Of a DNA stretch of 8,454 nt, positions 1 to 6,551 are shown one piece after another. Position 1 is the stretch's first letter. The number at the start of each line of letters is the position of its first letter. Origin of the DNA: JBBQXK01 sp038251625. GTDB lineage: Bacteria > Pseudomonadota > Alphaproteobacteria > Rhodobacterales > Rhodobacteraceae. The translations under genes were made by a program, and so were the position numbers. The DNA lies in contig JBBSBE010000153.1 in NCBI GenBank assembly GCA_038251625.1, forward strand, positions 1 to 8,454, given 5' to 3'. The notes under the pieces were generated by a model, which saw only the letters and a program-made list of their open reading frames with translations, was not told the origin of the DNA and did not search any database.

Positions 1-491
1 CCCTGATCAGCGGCAAGCGAGCGGAACAATACATCAACCGGGTGCCGGTGCCCGCGCTTTTCCGCAGGCTTTGTCAGGTGCAGAACGCCCGCCGTCACCG
101 TCAGATCCCGGTCGGGGGCAATGACATAGACATGATTGGGCAGGATCTGCATCTGATCTTCGACCTGCACCACGGGCATTTTGGTATGAACGGCCAACAC
201 CTTTGCCATCTGGCTTTCGCGTGTTGGATCAAGGTGCAGCACCAGAACAAAAGCCGCCCCGCTGTCGTGCGGCATCGCATCAAAGAATTTGCTGAACGCC
301 TCGATCCCACCGGCCGATGCGCCCATGCCCACAACGAGACAGGGGTGGTCACCCGTCGACTGGGAATGCGGCACGCTGTTCGCAGTCTCTTTGGCAGGTT
401 CGTCCTTAGCGGTCATCTGTCGAAGCCGAGGCTTCACCAGCGACGGGGCCCAAAATTGGGCGTTGCTCCGCTGCAAACCCGTAACTGACAT
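1..491 (-). CDS. CheB-type methylesterase domain protein, N-terminal part (probable CheB-CheR-PAS fusion), cut by left edge
   Basis: The 163 visible residues contain the first part of a CheB protein-glutamate methylesterase domain. After a poorly conserved leader of about 50 residues come VVGMGASAGG (residues 53-62, with the nucleophile Ser59 in the GASAGG elbow) and VLHLDP (His86, matching the catalytic His of CheB). These are followed by ILPNHVYVIAPDRD (117-129) and GHRHPVDVLFRSLAAD (147-162), which is typical CheB sequence. The catalytic Asp would lie beyond the edge. CheB demethylates chemoreceptor glutamates in the cytoplasm. Classical CheB starts with a response-regulator receiver domain; none is present and there is no room for one. 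A receiver-less CheB usually heads a CheB-CheR-PAS(-kinase) fusion, so that is the inferred full product. The start at 491 has a GGGGG stretch about 8 bases upstream. A second in-frame ATG at 416 would remove 25 non-conserved residues and cannot be excluded. Confidence 0.85.
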   Translation of the reverse strand, partial: MSVTGLQRSNAQFWAPSLVKPRLRQMTAKDEPAKETANSVPHSQSTGDHPCLVVGMGASAGGIEAFSKFFDAMPHDSGAAFVLVLHLDPTRESQMAKVLAVHTKMPVVQVEDQMQILPNHVYVIAPDRDLTVTAGVLHLTKPAEKRGHRHPVDVLFRSLAADQ

Positions 492-537
492 AGCAGCTAC
501 CCCCATGTCGTGGCATGGTGTGTCGCTGATTGCAACG

Positions 538-566
538 ATTATAGTCTTGTTGTCGGCTTGGCCTAA
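538..566 (-). promoter_or_regulatory. Candidate sigma70-type promoter for the CheB-domain gene
   Basis: Read on the minus strand, a perfect -10 hexamer TATAAT (plus positions 538-543) lies 47 bases upstream of the start at 491, giving an expected leader of about 40 nt. With a 17-base spacer the -35 position (561-566) reads TTAGGC, a poor match to TTGACA. The assignment therefore rests on the -10 box and its position alone. Confidence 0.35.
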
Positions 567-681
567 GCGGTGGCTGATCGTTGGCGTTTGCCTATCAACA
601 GGGTGATTGCGGCCTTTTTTAACAATCGGCTTCGGGGTCGTTTCGACCGCAGGTTCGGTATGGCAAAGACATTCGTTCATA

Positions 682-698
682 GTGTTTGTCGCAAACAC
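682..698. other. Short perfect hairpin in the gap after the ABC transporter operon
   Basis: GTGTTTG (682-688) and CAAACAC (692-698) form a 7-bp stem with a 3-base loop. It lies 75 to 91 bases beyond the stop codon of the ATPase gene. There is no T-run behind it on the minus strand, so it is not a canonical intrinsic terminator. It could be a transcript-end stabilising hairpin or chance. The rest of the gap 492-772 shows no convincing gene. Confidence 0.25.
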
Positions 699-772
699 GG
701 ACAACACGGGCAGACCTGCCGCATCGCGCCATCAGCAACCCCGCGCCATAGCAGCGTAGGCCCCGTTACCGC

Positions 773-1504
773 TTACCTGACGCGGTGCAAGAAGCTTTCC
801 GTGCGTTTGTCCTGCGGCGCATCAAAAATTTGCGCAGGCGGTCCCTGTTCAACAATGCGCCCGCCATCCATGAAGATCACCCGGTCCGCAATCTCGCGCG
901 CGAACTGCATCTCATGCGTGACGATCAGCATTGTCTGCCGCCGAGAGGCCAACCGGCGCATCAGGTCCAGCACCTCGCCGACCCATTCAGGGTCAAGCGA
1001 CGATGTCGGCTCGTCAAACAACATCAGGCTTGCGTCCAGCGCCATCGCGCGGCCAATGCCGATGCGCTGTTGTTGGCCGCCCGACAGGGCCGCCGGATAG
1101 GCCGAGGCTTTGTCCACCAACCCGATCTCACGCAGGATTGCATCCGCCCGCGCGTTGGCGTCCGCACGGGGTTTGCGTTGGACGGTGATCAGCGCTTCGG
1201 TGATGTTTTCGCGCGCGGTCTTGTTGGCGAAGAGCGAGTAGTTCTGGAACACGAACGCGGTGCGGCGGCGCAGCGCCAGGATGTCAGCGGGCCGCGCCGT
1301 CGCGGCATCAACCGTCAGATCGCCAATCCGGATCACGCCGCCGTCGGGGCGGTCGAGATAGTTTAAGCACCGCAGCAGGGTCGATTTTCCTGTGCCAGAC
1401 GGTCCTATGATCGCCACCCGCTCACCCGCCGATATGTCGAGGTCGATGGCATTCAGCACCGTGTTTGTGCCGTAGCGTTTTGTCAGTCCGCGGATGCTGA
1501 TCAT
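773..1504 (-). CDS. Polar amino acid ABC transporter ATP-binding protein (TcyN-like)
   Basis: This is the 243-residue cytoplasmic ATPase of an amino acid importer. It hydrolyses ATP to drive uptake through the permease encoded just upstream. All nucleotide-binding motifs are intact: Walker A GPSGTGKST (34-42), Q-loop Gln87 in FVFQNYS, ABC signature LSGGQQQR (140-147), Walker B LMLFDEP (160-166, catalytic Glu165) and H-loop His197 in VTHEM. The length matches the 240-250 residues usual for the HisP/GlnQ group. The segments IRIGDLTVDAA (58-68) and FMDGGRIVEQG (211-221) resemble E. coli TcyN, the L-cystine importer ATPase. The start codon overlaps the permease stop as ATGA (1501-1504), so translation is probably coupled. 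It is the last gene of a three-gene operon. The family call is firm; cystine as the substrate is inferred. Confidence 0.93.
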   Translation of the reverse strand: MISIRGLTKRYGTNTVLNAIDLDISAGERVAIIGPSGTGKSTLLRCLNYLDRPDGGVIRIGDLTVDAATARPADILALRRRTAFVFQNYSLFANKTARENITEALITVQRKPRADANARADAILREIGLVDKASAYPAALSGGQQQRIGIGRAMALDASLMLFDEPTSSLDPEWVGEVLDLMRRLASRRQTMLIVTHEMQFAREIADRVIFMDGGRIVEQGPPAQIFDAPQDKRTESFLHRVR

Positions 1505-2175
1505 CGGGTAAGCGCCTTGTTAAGGCGACGCTCAAGCCGCTTTTGGAGGAAGGACAGCATCTCGACGATCGCCCAGTAAAGCACGGCCACGACAAGAAAC
1601 GCCTCGAAATATAAAAAACTGCCGGCGGCTTCCTTTTGCGTGGCGCCCATCATTTCGGTCACGCCAAGGGTAAACGCCAGCGATGTGCTTTTGATCATGT
1701 CGATAAAGTAATTGACCAGTGTCGGAGCGGCGACGCGCGCTGCCTGCGGCAGGATGATGCGGCGCATCGACTGGGTTTGTGTCATGCCGACGGCCTGCGC
1801 CGCCTCCCACTGGCTGCGGTCGACGCCCAAAATCGCGGCACGGATGCTTTCGGCCATGTAGGCCGAAAAATGCAGCGTCAGCCCGATGATCGCCGCCGTC
1901 ACACCGTTGATCCCAGCCAGAACCGGCAGTATCTGCGGCAAGCCGTAGTAGAACAGAAACAACTGCACCAGCAGCGGCGTGCCGCGAAAGAAACTGATGA
2001 ACAGCTGTACGAACGGGTCCAGCACCGGCACGCGTACCACACGTTCCACCGCCATCAGACTGGCCAGCATCAGTGCACCCACCATCGCGGCCAGCGCCAT
2101 GCCGATCGTCAGCGGCACATAGCCAAGGATAACCGGCACCAGACCCAGCATGTAGTCAAGATCAAGCGCGCGCAT
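1501..2175 (-). CDS. Polar amino acid ABC transporter permease (TcyL-like)
   Basis: A 224-residue inner-membrane permease of the HisM/GlnP family. About five hydrophobic segments can be read (roughly residues 15-40, 55-80, 88-110, 155-173 and 187-210). The cytoplasmic EAA coupling loop, which docks on the ATPase, reads EAAQAVGMTQTQSMRRIILP (124-143). The segment FFRGTPLLVQLFLFYYGLPQ (62-81) is the conserved stretch of this family, and E. coli TcyL has a very similar one. Only one permease gene is present, so the channel is probably a homodimer. The start follows the binding-protein stop by 3 bases. The only upstream pairing is weak, which suggests translational coupling within the operon. The substrate is inferred to be cystine or another polar amino acid. 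Confidence 0.92.
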   Translation of the reverse strand: MRALDLDYMLGLVPVILGYVPLTIGMALAAMVGALMLASLMAVERVVRVPVLDPFVQLFISFFRGTPLLVQLFLFYYGLPQILPVLAGINGVTAAIIGLTLHFSAYMAESIRAAILGVDRSQWEAAQAVGMTQTQSMRRIILPQAARVAAPTLVNYFIDMIKSTSLAFTLGVTEMMGATQKEAAGSFLYFEAFLVVAVLYWAIVEMLSFLQKRLERRLNKALTR

Positions 2176-2178
2176 GCG

Positions 2179-2931
2179 TCAGCCCGCAGGTGCTGTCACA
2201 TCAAGGCCGAGCCATTTCTCGGAGATCGCCCGCAAAGTGCCATCGGCTTTCATCTCGGTCAGTGCGGCGTCCAGCCGGTCGCGCAGCGCCTGACCCTCTG
2301 CATCGTTGCGGAACGGCAGAGCATTCTGAATCTCGCTGAACGGCGGGCCGGCAAGGGCCAGCGGCAGCGGGCTTTCCTTGATCACCTGCGCTGACGACAC
2401 CCGGTCCATCACAAAGGCATCGACCCGGCCGAGTGCCGTATCTTGCTCGATATTGCTTTCGTAGGTCCGGATGTCGATCTCGTCAGCAAACGGCAGTTCG
2501 CGCAACAGTTGCTCGAAGTTTGACCCTAGGTTGACCGCAACGGTGCGGCCCCGCAGGCTGTCAACGCTGGTGATCTCGGTCTCGTTGCCCAACTTCACCA
2601 CCACCTGCGCGCCATCGTAAACATAGGGCTGGCTGAAGGCGAACTTCGCCGCACGGTCGGCTGTGATGGTGATCTGGTTGGCAATCGTATCGATACGCCC
2701 CGCTTCCAGCGCGCCTATCAGACCCGAAAACGACATGGTGGAGAACTCCACCGTATCACCCGTCCGTTCGGCAAGGGCATTCATCAGATCGACCTCAAAG
2801 CCCTGAAGCGTGTCCTGGCGCACGAAGGTGAAGGGGAAATACCCGCCTGACATGCCAACGCGGATGGTGTCTGCACCAGCGGGAAGGACGGTCACCGCCA
2901 GCAGCGCGGCAAGTGATATGGATTTCAGCAT
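2179..2931 (-). CDS. Periplasmic amino acid-binding protein of ABC transporter (TcyJ-like)
   Basis: A 250-residue family 3 solute-binding protein that captures the amino acid in the periplasm and delivers it to the permease. Residues 1-20 form a Sec signal peptide: Lys3, a hydrophobic core, and an A-G-A cleavage site before Asp21. The mature part starts with DTIRVGMSGGYFPFTF, a typical first strand. Arg93 in ITITADRAAK is at the position that binds the ligand carboxylate, and Asp176 in DAFVMDR is at the position that binds the amino group. The stretch GRIDTIANQITITADR resembles the GRFDVVANQ region of E. coli TcyJ, which supports a cystine-type ligand without proving it. The reading frame is open 36 codons further up (to 3039). 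The start at 2931 is chosen because it has a perfect AGGAG and gives a clean signal peptide. This is the first gene of the operon. Confidence 0.93.
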   Translation of the reverse strand: MLKSISLAALLAVTVLPAGADTIRVGMSGGYFPFTFVRQDTLQGFEVDLMNALAERTGDTVEFSTMSFSGLIGALEAGRIDTIANQITITADRAAKFAFSQPYVYDGAQVVVKLGNETEITSVDSLRGRTVAVNLGSNFEQLLRELPFADEIDIRTYESNIEQDTALGRVDAFVMDRVSSAQVIKESPLPLALAGPPFSEIQNALPFRNDAEGQALRDRLDAALTEMKADGTLRAISEKWLGLDVTAPAG

Positions 2932-2937
2932 CGGATA

Positions 2938-2942
2938 CTCCT
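2938..2942 (-). promoter_or_regulatory. Ribosome binding site deciding the start of the binding-protein gene
   Basis: AGGAG on the minus strand, 6 bases before the ATG at 2931. It fixes the start there rather than at the in-frame upstream ATG at 3039, which would bury the signal peptide behind 36 extra residues. Confidence 0.8.
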
Positions 2943-3067
2943 GTGTCCCGCCCATCGGGGCATATGCCAAACGCGCGGACAACAGGTTGCGTTCCAGACG
3001 AAGCACGGCAGCGCTTGGGTTGAGAACATTGGCCGACAACGACCCATCAATTCACAGGACTACGAAC

Positions 3068-3080
3068 GATGCGCCGCATC
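3068..3080. promoter_or_regulatory. Candidate operator: 13-base perfect palindrome upstream of the amino acid ABC operon
   Basis: GATGCGCCGCATC is a perfect odd palindrome (6-base arms around one C). It lies 137-149 bases upstream of the binding-protein start and 61 bases beyond the end of the oxidoreductase gene. It overlaps a second small inverted repeat, GCAT-CACA-ATGC (3076-3087). TACGAAC (3061-3067) lies directly beside it and its complement GTTCGTA is at 3105-3111. No convincing -35/-10 pair was found near it. A role as a binding site for a dimeric regulator is inferred from symmetry and position. Confidence 0.3.
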
Positions 3081-3140
3081 ACAATGCTGATTGACCATGA
3101 CCCGGTTCGTATGGCGCAGCTTTCGCGGCCCCCCGACGTC

Positions 3141-4517
3141 TCAGACCTCTTTCGCATCGGCGATGGCATAGGGTAGCAGTTCGGTGACCGTCGGATGGAT
3201 GCCGGTCATGGCGCGAATGTCGCGGTCGGTCAGGCCCTGATACAGCGCGGGCAACAGGAACTGCACCGCCTCGTCACCGTGGAATCCGATGATCGCGGCC
3301 CCCAGAAGCTGGCGGGTTTTGGCGTCGAAGACGACCTTCATCATCCCGCGTGTTTCGCCCACCTCGACAGCGCGGCCAACCCGCGCCATTGGACGCGTGC
3401 CGACCAGAACCCGATGCCCGGCGGCGCGCGCCTCGGCCTCGCTCATCCCGATCCGGCCAAGGGGCGGGTCGATGAACAGCGCATAGACCGGCTTGCGATC
3501 ACTAATCTTGCGGTCCTCGCCGTCCAGCAGGTTGCCCGCCACGATCTCGAAGTCATTGTAGGCGGTGTGGGTAAAGGCACCGCGGCCGTTCGCCTCGCCC
3601 AGTACCCAGATATGGGGTTGTGCGGTGCGGCAGGTATCGTCGACCGGGATGACGCCGGGCGGGTCGGCGACCAGCCCGGCCGCATCAAGCCCCAGATCGT
3701 CCGTATTCGGCCGCCGCCCGGTGGCGACCAGCAGATGGCTGCCTTTCAGGGCGACACCCACGCCCGCAGCGGTGAGAAAGCGCGCGGTAATGCTGTGATC
3801 TGCCTTGGCAAAAGACAGATCGGTGATCCCGACCTCGATCTGGATGCCCTCGCCGGTCAGGATCCCGTGGATCTCTGCGGCAATATCGGCATCCTCGCGG
3901 GCAAGGAATTTGGGGGCGGCCTCAAGAATGGTCACGTCGGCCCCGAAGCGGCGGAAGATCTGCGCGAATTCAAGGCCGATATAGCTGCCGCCCAGGATGA
4001 CAAGGTGATCGGGCACGACGTCCAGGTCCATCACGTCGGCATTGGTCAGATAAGGAACAATCTCGATCCCCGGCACCGGCGGCACCGTAGCCCTTGCCCC
4101 CACATTGACGAAAATCCGCGCGGCTGTCAGCTGCCTCTCGCCCACCGTCACCGTGTGTGGTGCGGTGAACCGCGCATGTCCGTGGATCACGGTGATGCCG
4201 GCGGTGTTTTCCATCCAGCGGGTGACGTTGCCCCGCGCGGCCTGAACGACGGCATCCTTGCGTGCGCGCACCCGTGCTGCGTCCACCGTCACCGGGCCGG
4301 TGATGATGCCGAAACGTTCACCTTCGCGCGCCAGCCACGCGGCATGGGCCGAAGCGACGAGTGTCTTGGTTGGCATGCAGCCGGTATTCACGCAGGTGCC
4401 GCCCATCTCGTCGCGTTCGATCAACGCCACCCGTTCGCCGGACGCAGCCAACCGGGCCGCCATCGCAGGGCCGGCCTGGCCGGCCCCGATCACAATGCTG
4501 TCGAATGTTTCACTCAT
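3141..4517 (-). CDS. FAD-dependent pyridine nucleotide-disulfide oxidoreductase, RclA/MerA-like
   Basis: A 458-residue cytoplasmic flavoprotein of the dihydrolipoamide dehydrogenase/glutathione reductase superfamily. It has the FAD motif GAGQAG (11-16, Glu34 at the end of strand 2) and the redox cysteine pair Cys42/Cys47 in GGTCVNTGCMPTKT. The NAD(P) motif is GGSYIG (176-181); Glu199 in TILEAA favours NADH over NADPH. The dimer-interface active-site residues are His441 and Glu446 in HPTVTE. The segments VTILEAAPKFLAREDADIA (195-213) and PPLGRIGMSEAEARAAG (351-367) strongly resemble E. coli RclA, a copper(II) reductase protecting against hypochlorous acid. Mercuric reductase is unlikely: there is no N-terminal heavy-metal domain, and the C-terminus ends in ADAKEV without the paired cysteines that bind mercury. 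The second FAD motif reads VLGEANG with Glu308 in place of the usual Asp. It is the last of four co-directional genes. The exact substrate is unknown. Confidence 0.85.
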   Translation of the reverse strand: MSETFDSIVIGAGQAGPAMAARLAASGERVALIERDEMGGTCVNTGCMPTKTLVASAHAAWLAREGERFGIITGPVTVDAARVRARKDAVVQAARGNVTRWMENTAGITVIHGHARFTAPHTVTVGERQLTAARIFVNVGARATVPPVPGIEIVPYLTNADVMDLDVVPDHLVILGGSYIGLEFAQIFRRFGADVTILEAAPKFLAREDADIAAEIHGILTGEGIQIEVGITDLSFAKADHSITARFLTAAGVGVALKGSHLLVATGRRPNTDDLGLDAAGLVADPPGVIPVDDTCRTAQPHIWVLGEANGRGAFTHTAYNDFEIVAGNLLDGEDRKISDRKPVYALFIDPPLGRIGMSEAEARAAGHRVLVGTRPMARVGRAVEVGETRGMMKVVFDAKTRQLLGAAIIGFHGDEAVQFLLPALYQGLTDRDIRAMTGIHPTVTELLPYAIADAKEV

Positions 4518-4658
4518 GGGATGACCTTTCGAAGTGTCCCCCGCCTGCAGTTACCGGCGCGAAATCAGCAGCGCGCGCGATCACAACATCCGGATGGCGT
4601 TCAGGGCATTGCGCGCGCCGATCGGAAGGATCATCGCCTTGCGCCTGCAATGGCCCAA

Positions 4659-5333
4659 TCAGATTAATTCCATCAGTTTCCGCGCTGCCTCTTCGGACGA
4701 CGCCGGGTTCTGGCCGGTGACCAGCTTGCCGTCCGTCACCACAAAAGACGCCCAGTCCGCGCCCTTTTCATAATTGCCGCCGTTGGCTTTCAGCATGTCC
4801 TCGACAAGGAAGGGGACCACATCGGTCAGGCCAGCGCCCTCTTCTTCGGTATTGGTGAACCCGGTCACCGTCTTGCCCGACACCAGTGGTTTGCCGTCTG
4901 CGCCTTTGGGGTGCTTGAACACCGCCGGGGCGTGGCAGACAGCGGCGATCGGGCGGTTGTTGCGCTCGAAGGTTTCGATCAGCTTGATGCTGTCGGCGTC
5001 TTCGGCCAGATCCCACAGCGGACCGTGACCGCCGGGATAGAAGACTGCATCGTACCCATCCGCCGAAACCGTGGACAGTGCGACCGTCTGTGCCAGATCA
5101 CTTTGAGCAGCCGCGTCGCCCTTGAAGCGTTTTGTCGCCTCGGTTTGCGCGTCGTCCGCGTCGCTGGTGGGATCCAGCGGCGGCTGGCCACCCTTGGGCG
5201 AGGCCAGCGTGACCTGCGCCCCTGCGTCCTTGAATACGTAATAGGGCGCGGCAAATTCCTCAAGCCAGAAGCCGGTCTTCTTGCCGGTGTCGCCCAGTTT
5301 GTCGTGCGATGTGAGAACCATGAGAATTTTCAT
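4659..5333 (-). CDS. DJ-1/PfpI family protein, Hsp31-type (putative glutathione-independent glyoxalase III / deglycase)
   Basis: A 224-residue cytoplasmic protein of the DJ-1/ThiJ/PfpI superfamily. The nucleophile elbow AAVCHAPAVF holds Cys133 followed by His134. The conserved acidic residue Glu26 sits in GFWLEEFAAP (21-30), and YPGGHGPLWDLAED (99-112) is the usual glycine-rich loop. This pattern matches the Hsp31/HchA-like class, whose studied members convert methylglyoxal to lactate without a cofactor or protect proteins against glycation and oxidation. The length is that of the short Hsp31 class, not the longer E. coli HchA. The gene lies 141 bases upstream of the oxidoreductase gene and 30 bases after the enone reductase gene, so co-transcription is likely. 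The start is preceded by AAAGG about 10 bases upstream. Family assignment is firm; the catalysed reaction is inferred. An amidase or chaperone role remains possible. Confidence 0.88.
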   Translation of the reverse strand: MKILMVLTSHDKLGDTGKKTGFWLEEFAAPYYVFKDAGAQVTLASPKGGQPPLDPTSDADDAQTEATKRFKGDAAAQSDLAQTVALSTVSADGYDAVFYPGGHGPLWDLAEDADSIKLIETFERNNRPIAAVCHAPAVFKHPKGADGKPLVSGKTVTGFTNTEEEGAGLTDVVPFLVEDMLKANGGNYEKGADWASFVVTDGKLVTGQNPASSEEAARKLMELI

Positions 5334-5363
5334 GAGTATGTTACCTTTCGATCTGTTTCTGTT

Positions 5364-6395
5364 TCAGGCGGTCAGCTTGACAACGCGTTTGCCAAAAGCT
5401 TCACCCCTGAGCAAACCAACGAAGGCCGCCGGGGCGCGTTCCAGGCCCAGGATCACTTCCTCGCGGTACTGGACTTTTCCTGCTTTGACCCATTTGCCCA
5501 TCTGCTTGGCGAAGTCGGGGTACAGGTGACCGAAGTCATCAAAGACGATAAAGCCACGCAGTGTCATCCGCTTGCGCAGGATCATGCCAAGCAGCAGGTT
5601 CAGCCGGTCCGGGCCGTCGGGAAGTGTTGTGGCATTGTATTGCGAGATCAGGCCGCAAACGGGGATGCGAGCCTCGGGGTTCAGCAGCGGCAGAACCGCG
5701 TCGAAAACAGCGCCGCCGACATTCTCGAAATAGATGTCGATGCCGTCCTGCACCGCCGCTTTCAGCGTAGCCGGAAACCCCTCTGCCTTGTAATCAATGC
5801 AGGCATCGAAGCCGAGAGTGTCGACCACATGGGCGCATTTCGCAGGCCCGCCCGCGATACCGACGACATGCAGGCCGAGGATCTTGCCGATCTGACCCAC
5901 TGTCGCCCCCACCGGACCGCTGGCGCCTGCAACGACCAGCGTCTCGGCCTTTTTCGGTTGGCCGATCTGTGTAAGTCCAGCCCAAGCGGTCAGGCCCGGC
6001 ATCCCAAGCACACCCAGCGCCCATGACGGATTTTCGGGCGAATTGCCCATATTGATCACGCCAGTGCCGTCGGACAGGGCATAATCCTGCCAGCCGCCGA
6101 ACGCCTGAACCCAGTCGCCTGCCGCAAAGCCGGCCACGTCGGACGACACGATCTGCGCGACGGTTCCGCCGATCATGACCGCCCCGATTGCGACGGGCGC
6201 AGCATAGGACGGGGCATCGCTCATCCGGCCGCGCATGTAGGGATCCAGCGACAGGAATTCGTTGCGCAGCAGCATCTGACCCTTGCCGGGGGTCGCGATA
6301 TCTTCGGTTTCAAGCCGAAGGGTGCTGGCGTCCGGCTCGCCCTCGGGACGCTTGGCGAGGACAAACTTGCGGTTCGTGCTATCGGATTGCGCCAT
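5364..6395 (-). CDS. curA: NADPH-dependent enone/curcumin reductase, CurA family (medium-chain dehydrogenase/reductase)
   Basis: A 343-residue zinc-free medium-chain reductase of the CurA/leukotriene B4 12-hydroxydehydrogenase group. These enzymes reduce the C=C bond of alpha,beta-unsaturated ketones and aldehydes with NADPH in the cytoplasm. The family hallmark SLDPYMRGRMSD is at 49-60. The Rossmann motif AGASGPVGATVGQIGK is at 156-171, with Lys186 just after the second strand, as expected for NADPH. YFENVGG (222-228) and ARIPVCGLISQYNA (242-255) are the conserved catalytic-domain stretches. The layout and length match E. coli CurA (YncB) almost end to end; E. coli CurA has 345 residues. No catalytic zinc ligands of alcohol dehydrogenases are present. 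The start has AAAGGA about 9 bases upstream. The next gene follows after 30 bases and the aldehyde dehydrogenase precedes it by 156 bases. True substrates are probably lipid-derived or quinone-like electrophiles rather than curcumin. Confidence 0.9.
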   Translation of the reverse strand: MAQSDSTNRKFVLAKRPEGEPDASTLRLETEDIATPGKGQMLLRNEFLSLDPYMRGRMSDAPSYAAPVAIGAVMIGGTVAQIVSSDVAGFAAGDWVQAFGGWQDYALSDGTGVINMGNSPENPSWALGVLGMPGLTAWAGLTQIGQPKKAETLVVAGASGPVGATVGQIGKILGLHVVGIAGGPAKCAHVVDTLGFDACIDYKAEGFPATLKAAVQDGIDIYFENVGGAVFDAVLPLLNPEARIPVCGLISQYNATTLPDGPDRLNLLLGMILRKRMTLRGFIVFDDFGHLYPDFAKQMGKWVKAGKVQYREEVILGLERAPAAFVGLLRGEAFGKRVVKLTA

Positions 6396-6551
6396 GGTTC
6401 AGGGTCCTTTCAGGAAAACCAACGTGCCGGCAAGCATCAGTTGATCAAACATGGTGGCCCCCGCCGCTGTATCAGTGTCAGGCGGTTTCATTGGCTTTCA
6501 CTCTGCCGTAGAGCGGGCCGGGGTCGGTTGCCAGTTTTGGGCCAGGCGAGA

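Noticed and set aside
42..606. Plus-strand frames of 148 and 105 codons at the left end
   Set aside because: They lie opposite the CheB domain, whose minus-strand translation has clear catalytic motifs.
1636..2394. A 252-codon plus-strand frame across the permease and binding-protein genes
   Set aside because: It is Gln/His/Arg-rich antisense sequence opposite two recognised transporter genes.
2932..3039. N-terminal extension of the binding protein to an ATG at 3039
   Set aside because: It would add 36 residues in front of a perfect signal peptide, and the AGGAG site lies directly before 2931.
3141..4517. Calling the flavoprotein merA (mercuric reductase)
   Set aside because: The heavy-metal-associated domain and the C-terminal cysteine pair needed for Hg(II) handling are absent.
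4563..4634. GC-rich repeats and a 17-codon frame in the gap between the oxidoreductase and DJ-1 genes
   Set aside because: The GCGCGC runs are expected at this base composition, there is no T-run for a terminator, and the short frame has an AAGG only 3 bases from its ATG.
3195..4667. A 490-codon open frame on the plus strand
   Set aside because: It runs antisense through the well-supported oxidoreductase gene, is rich in His, Asp, Arg and Gly with no recognisable domain, and is the usual product of GC-biased third codon positions.
4911..6026. A 371-codon plus-strand frame across the DJ-1 and CurA genes
   Set aside because: It is antisense to two genes with intact catalytic motifs, crosses their boundary, and has no family features.
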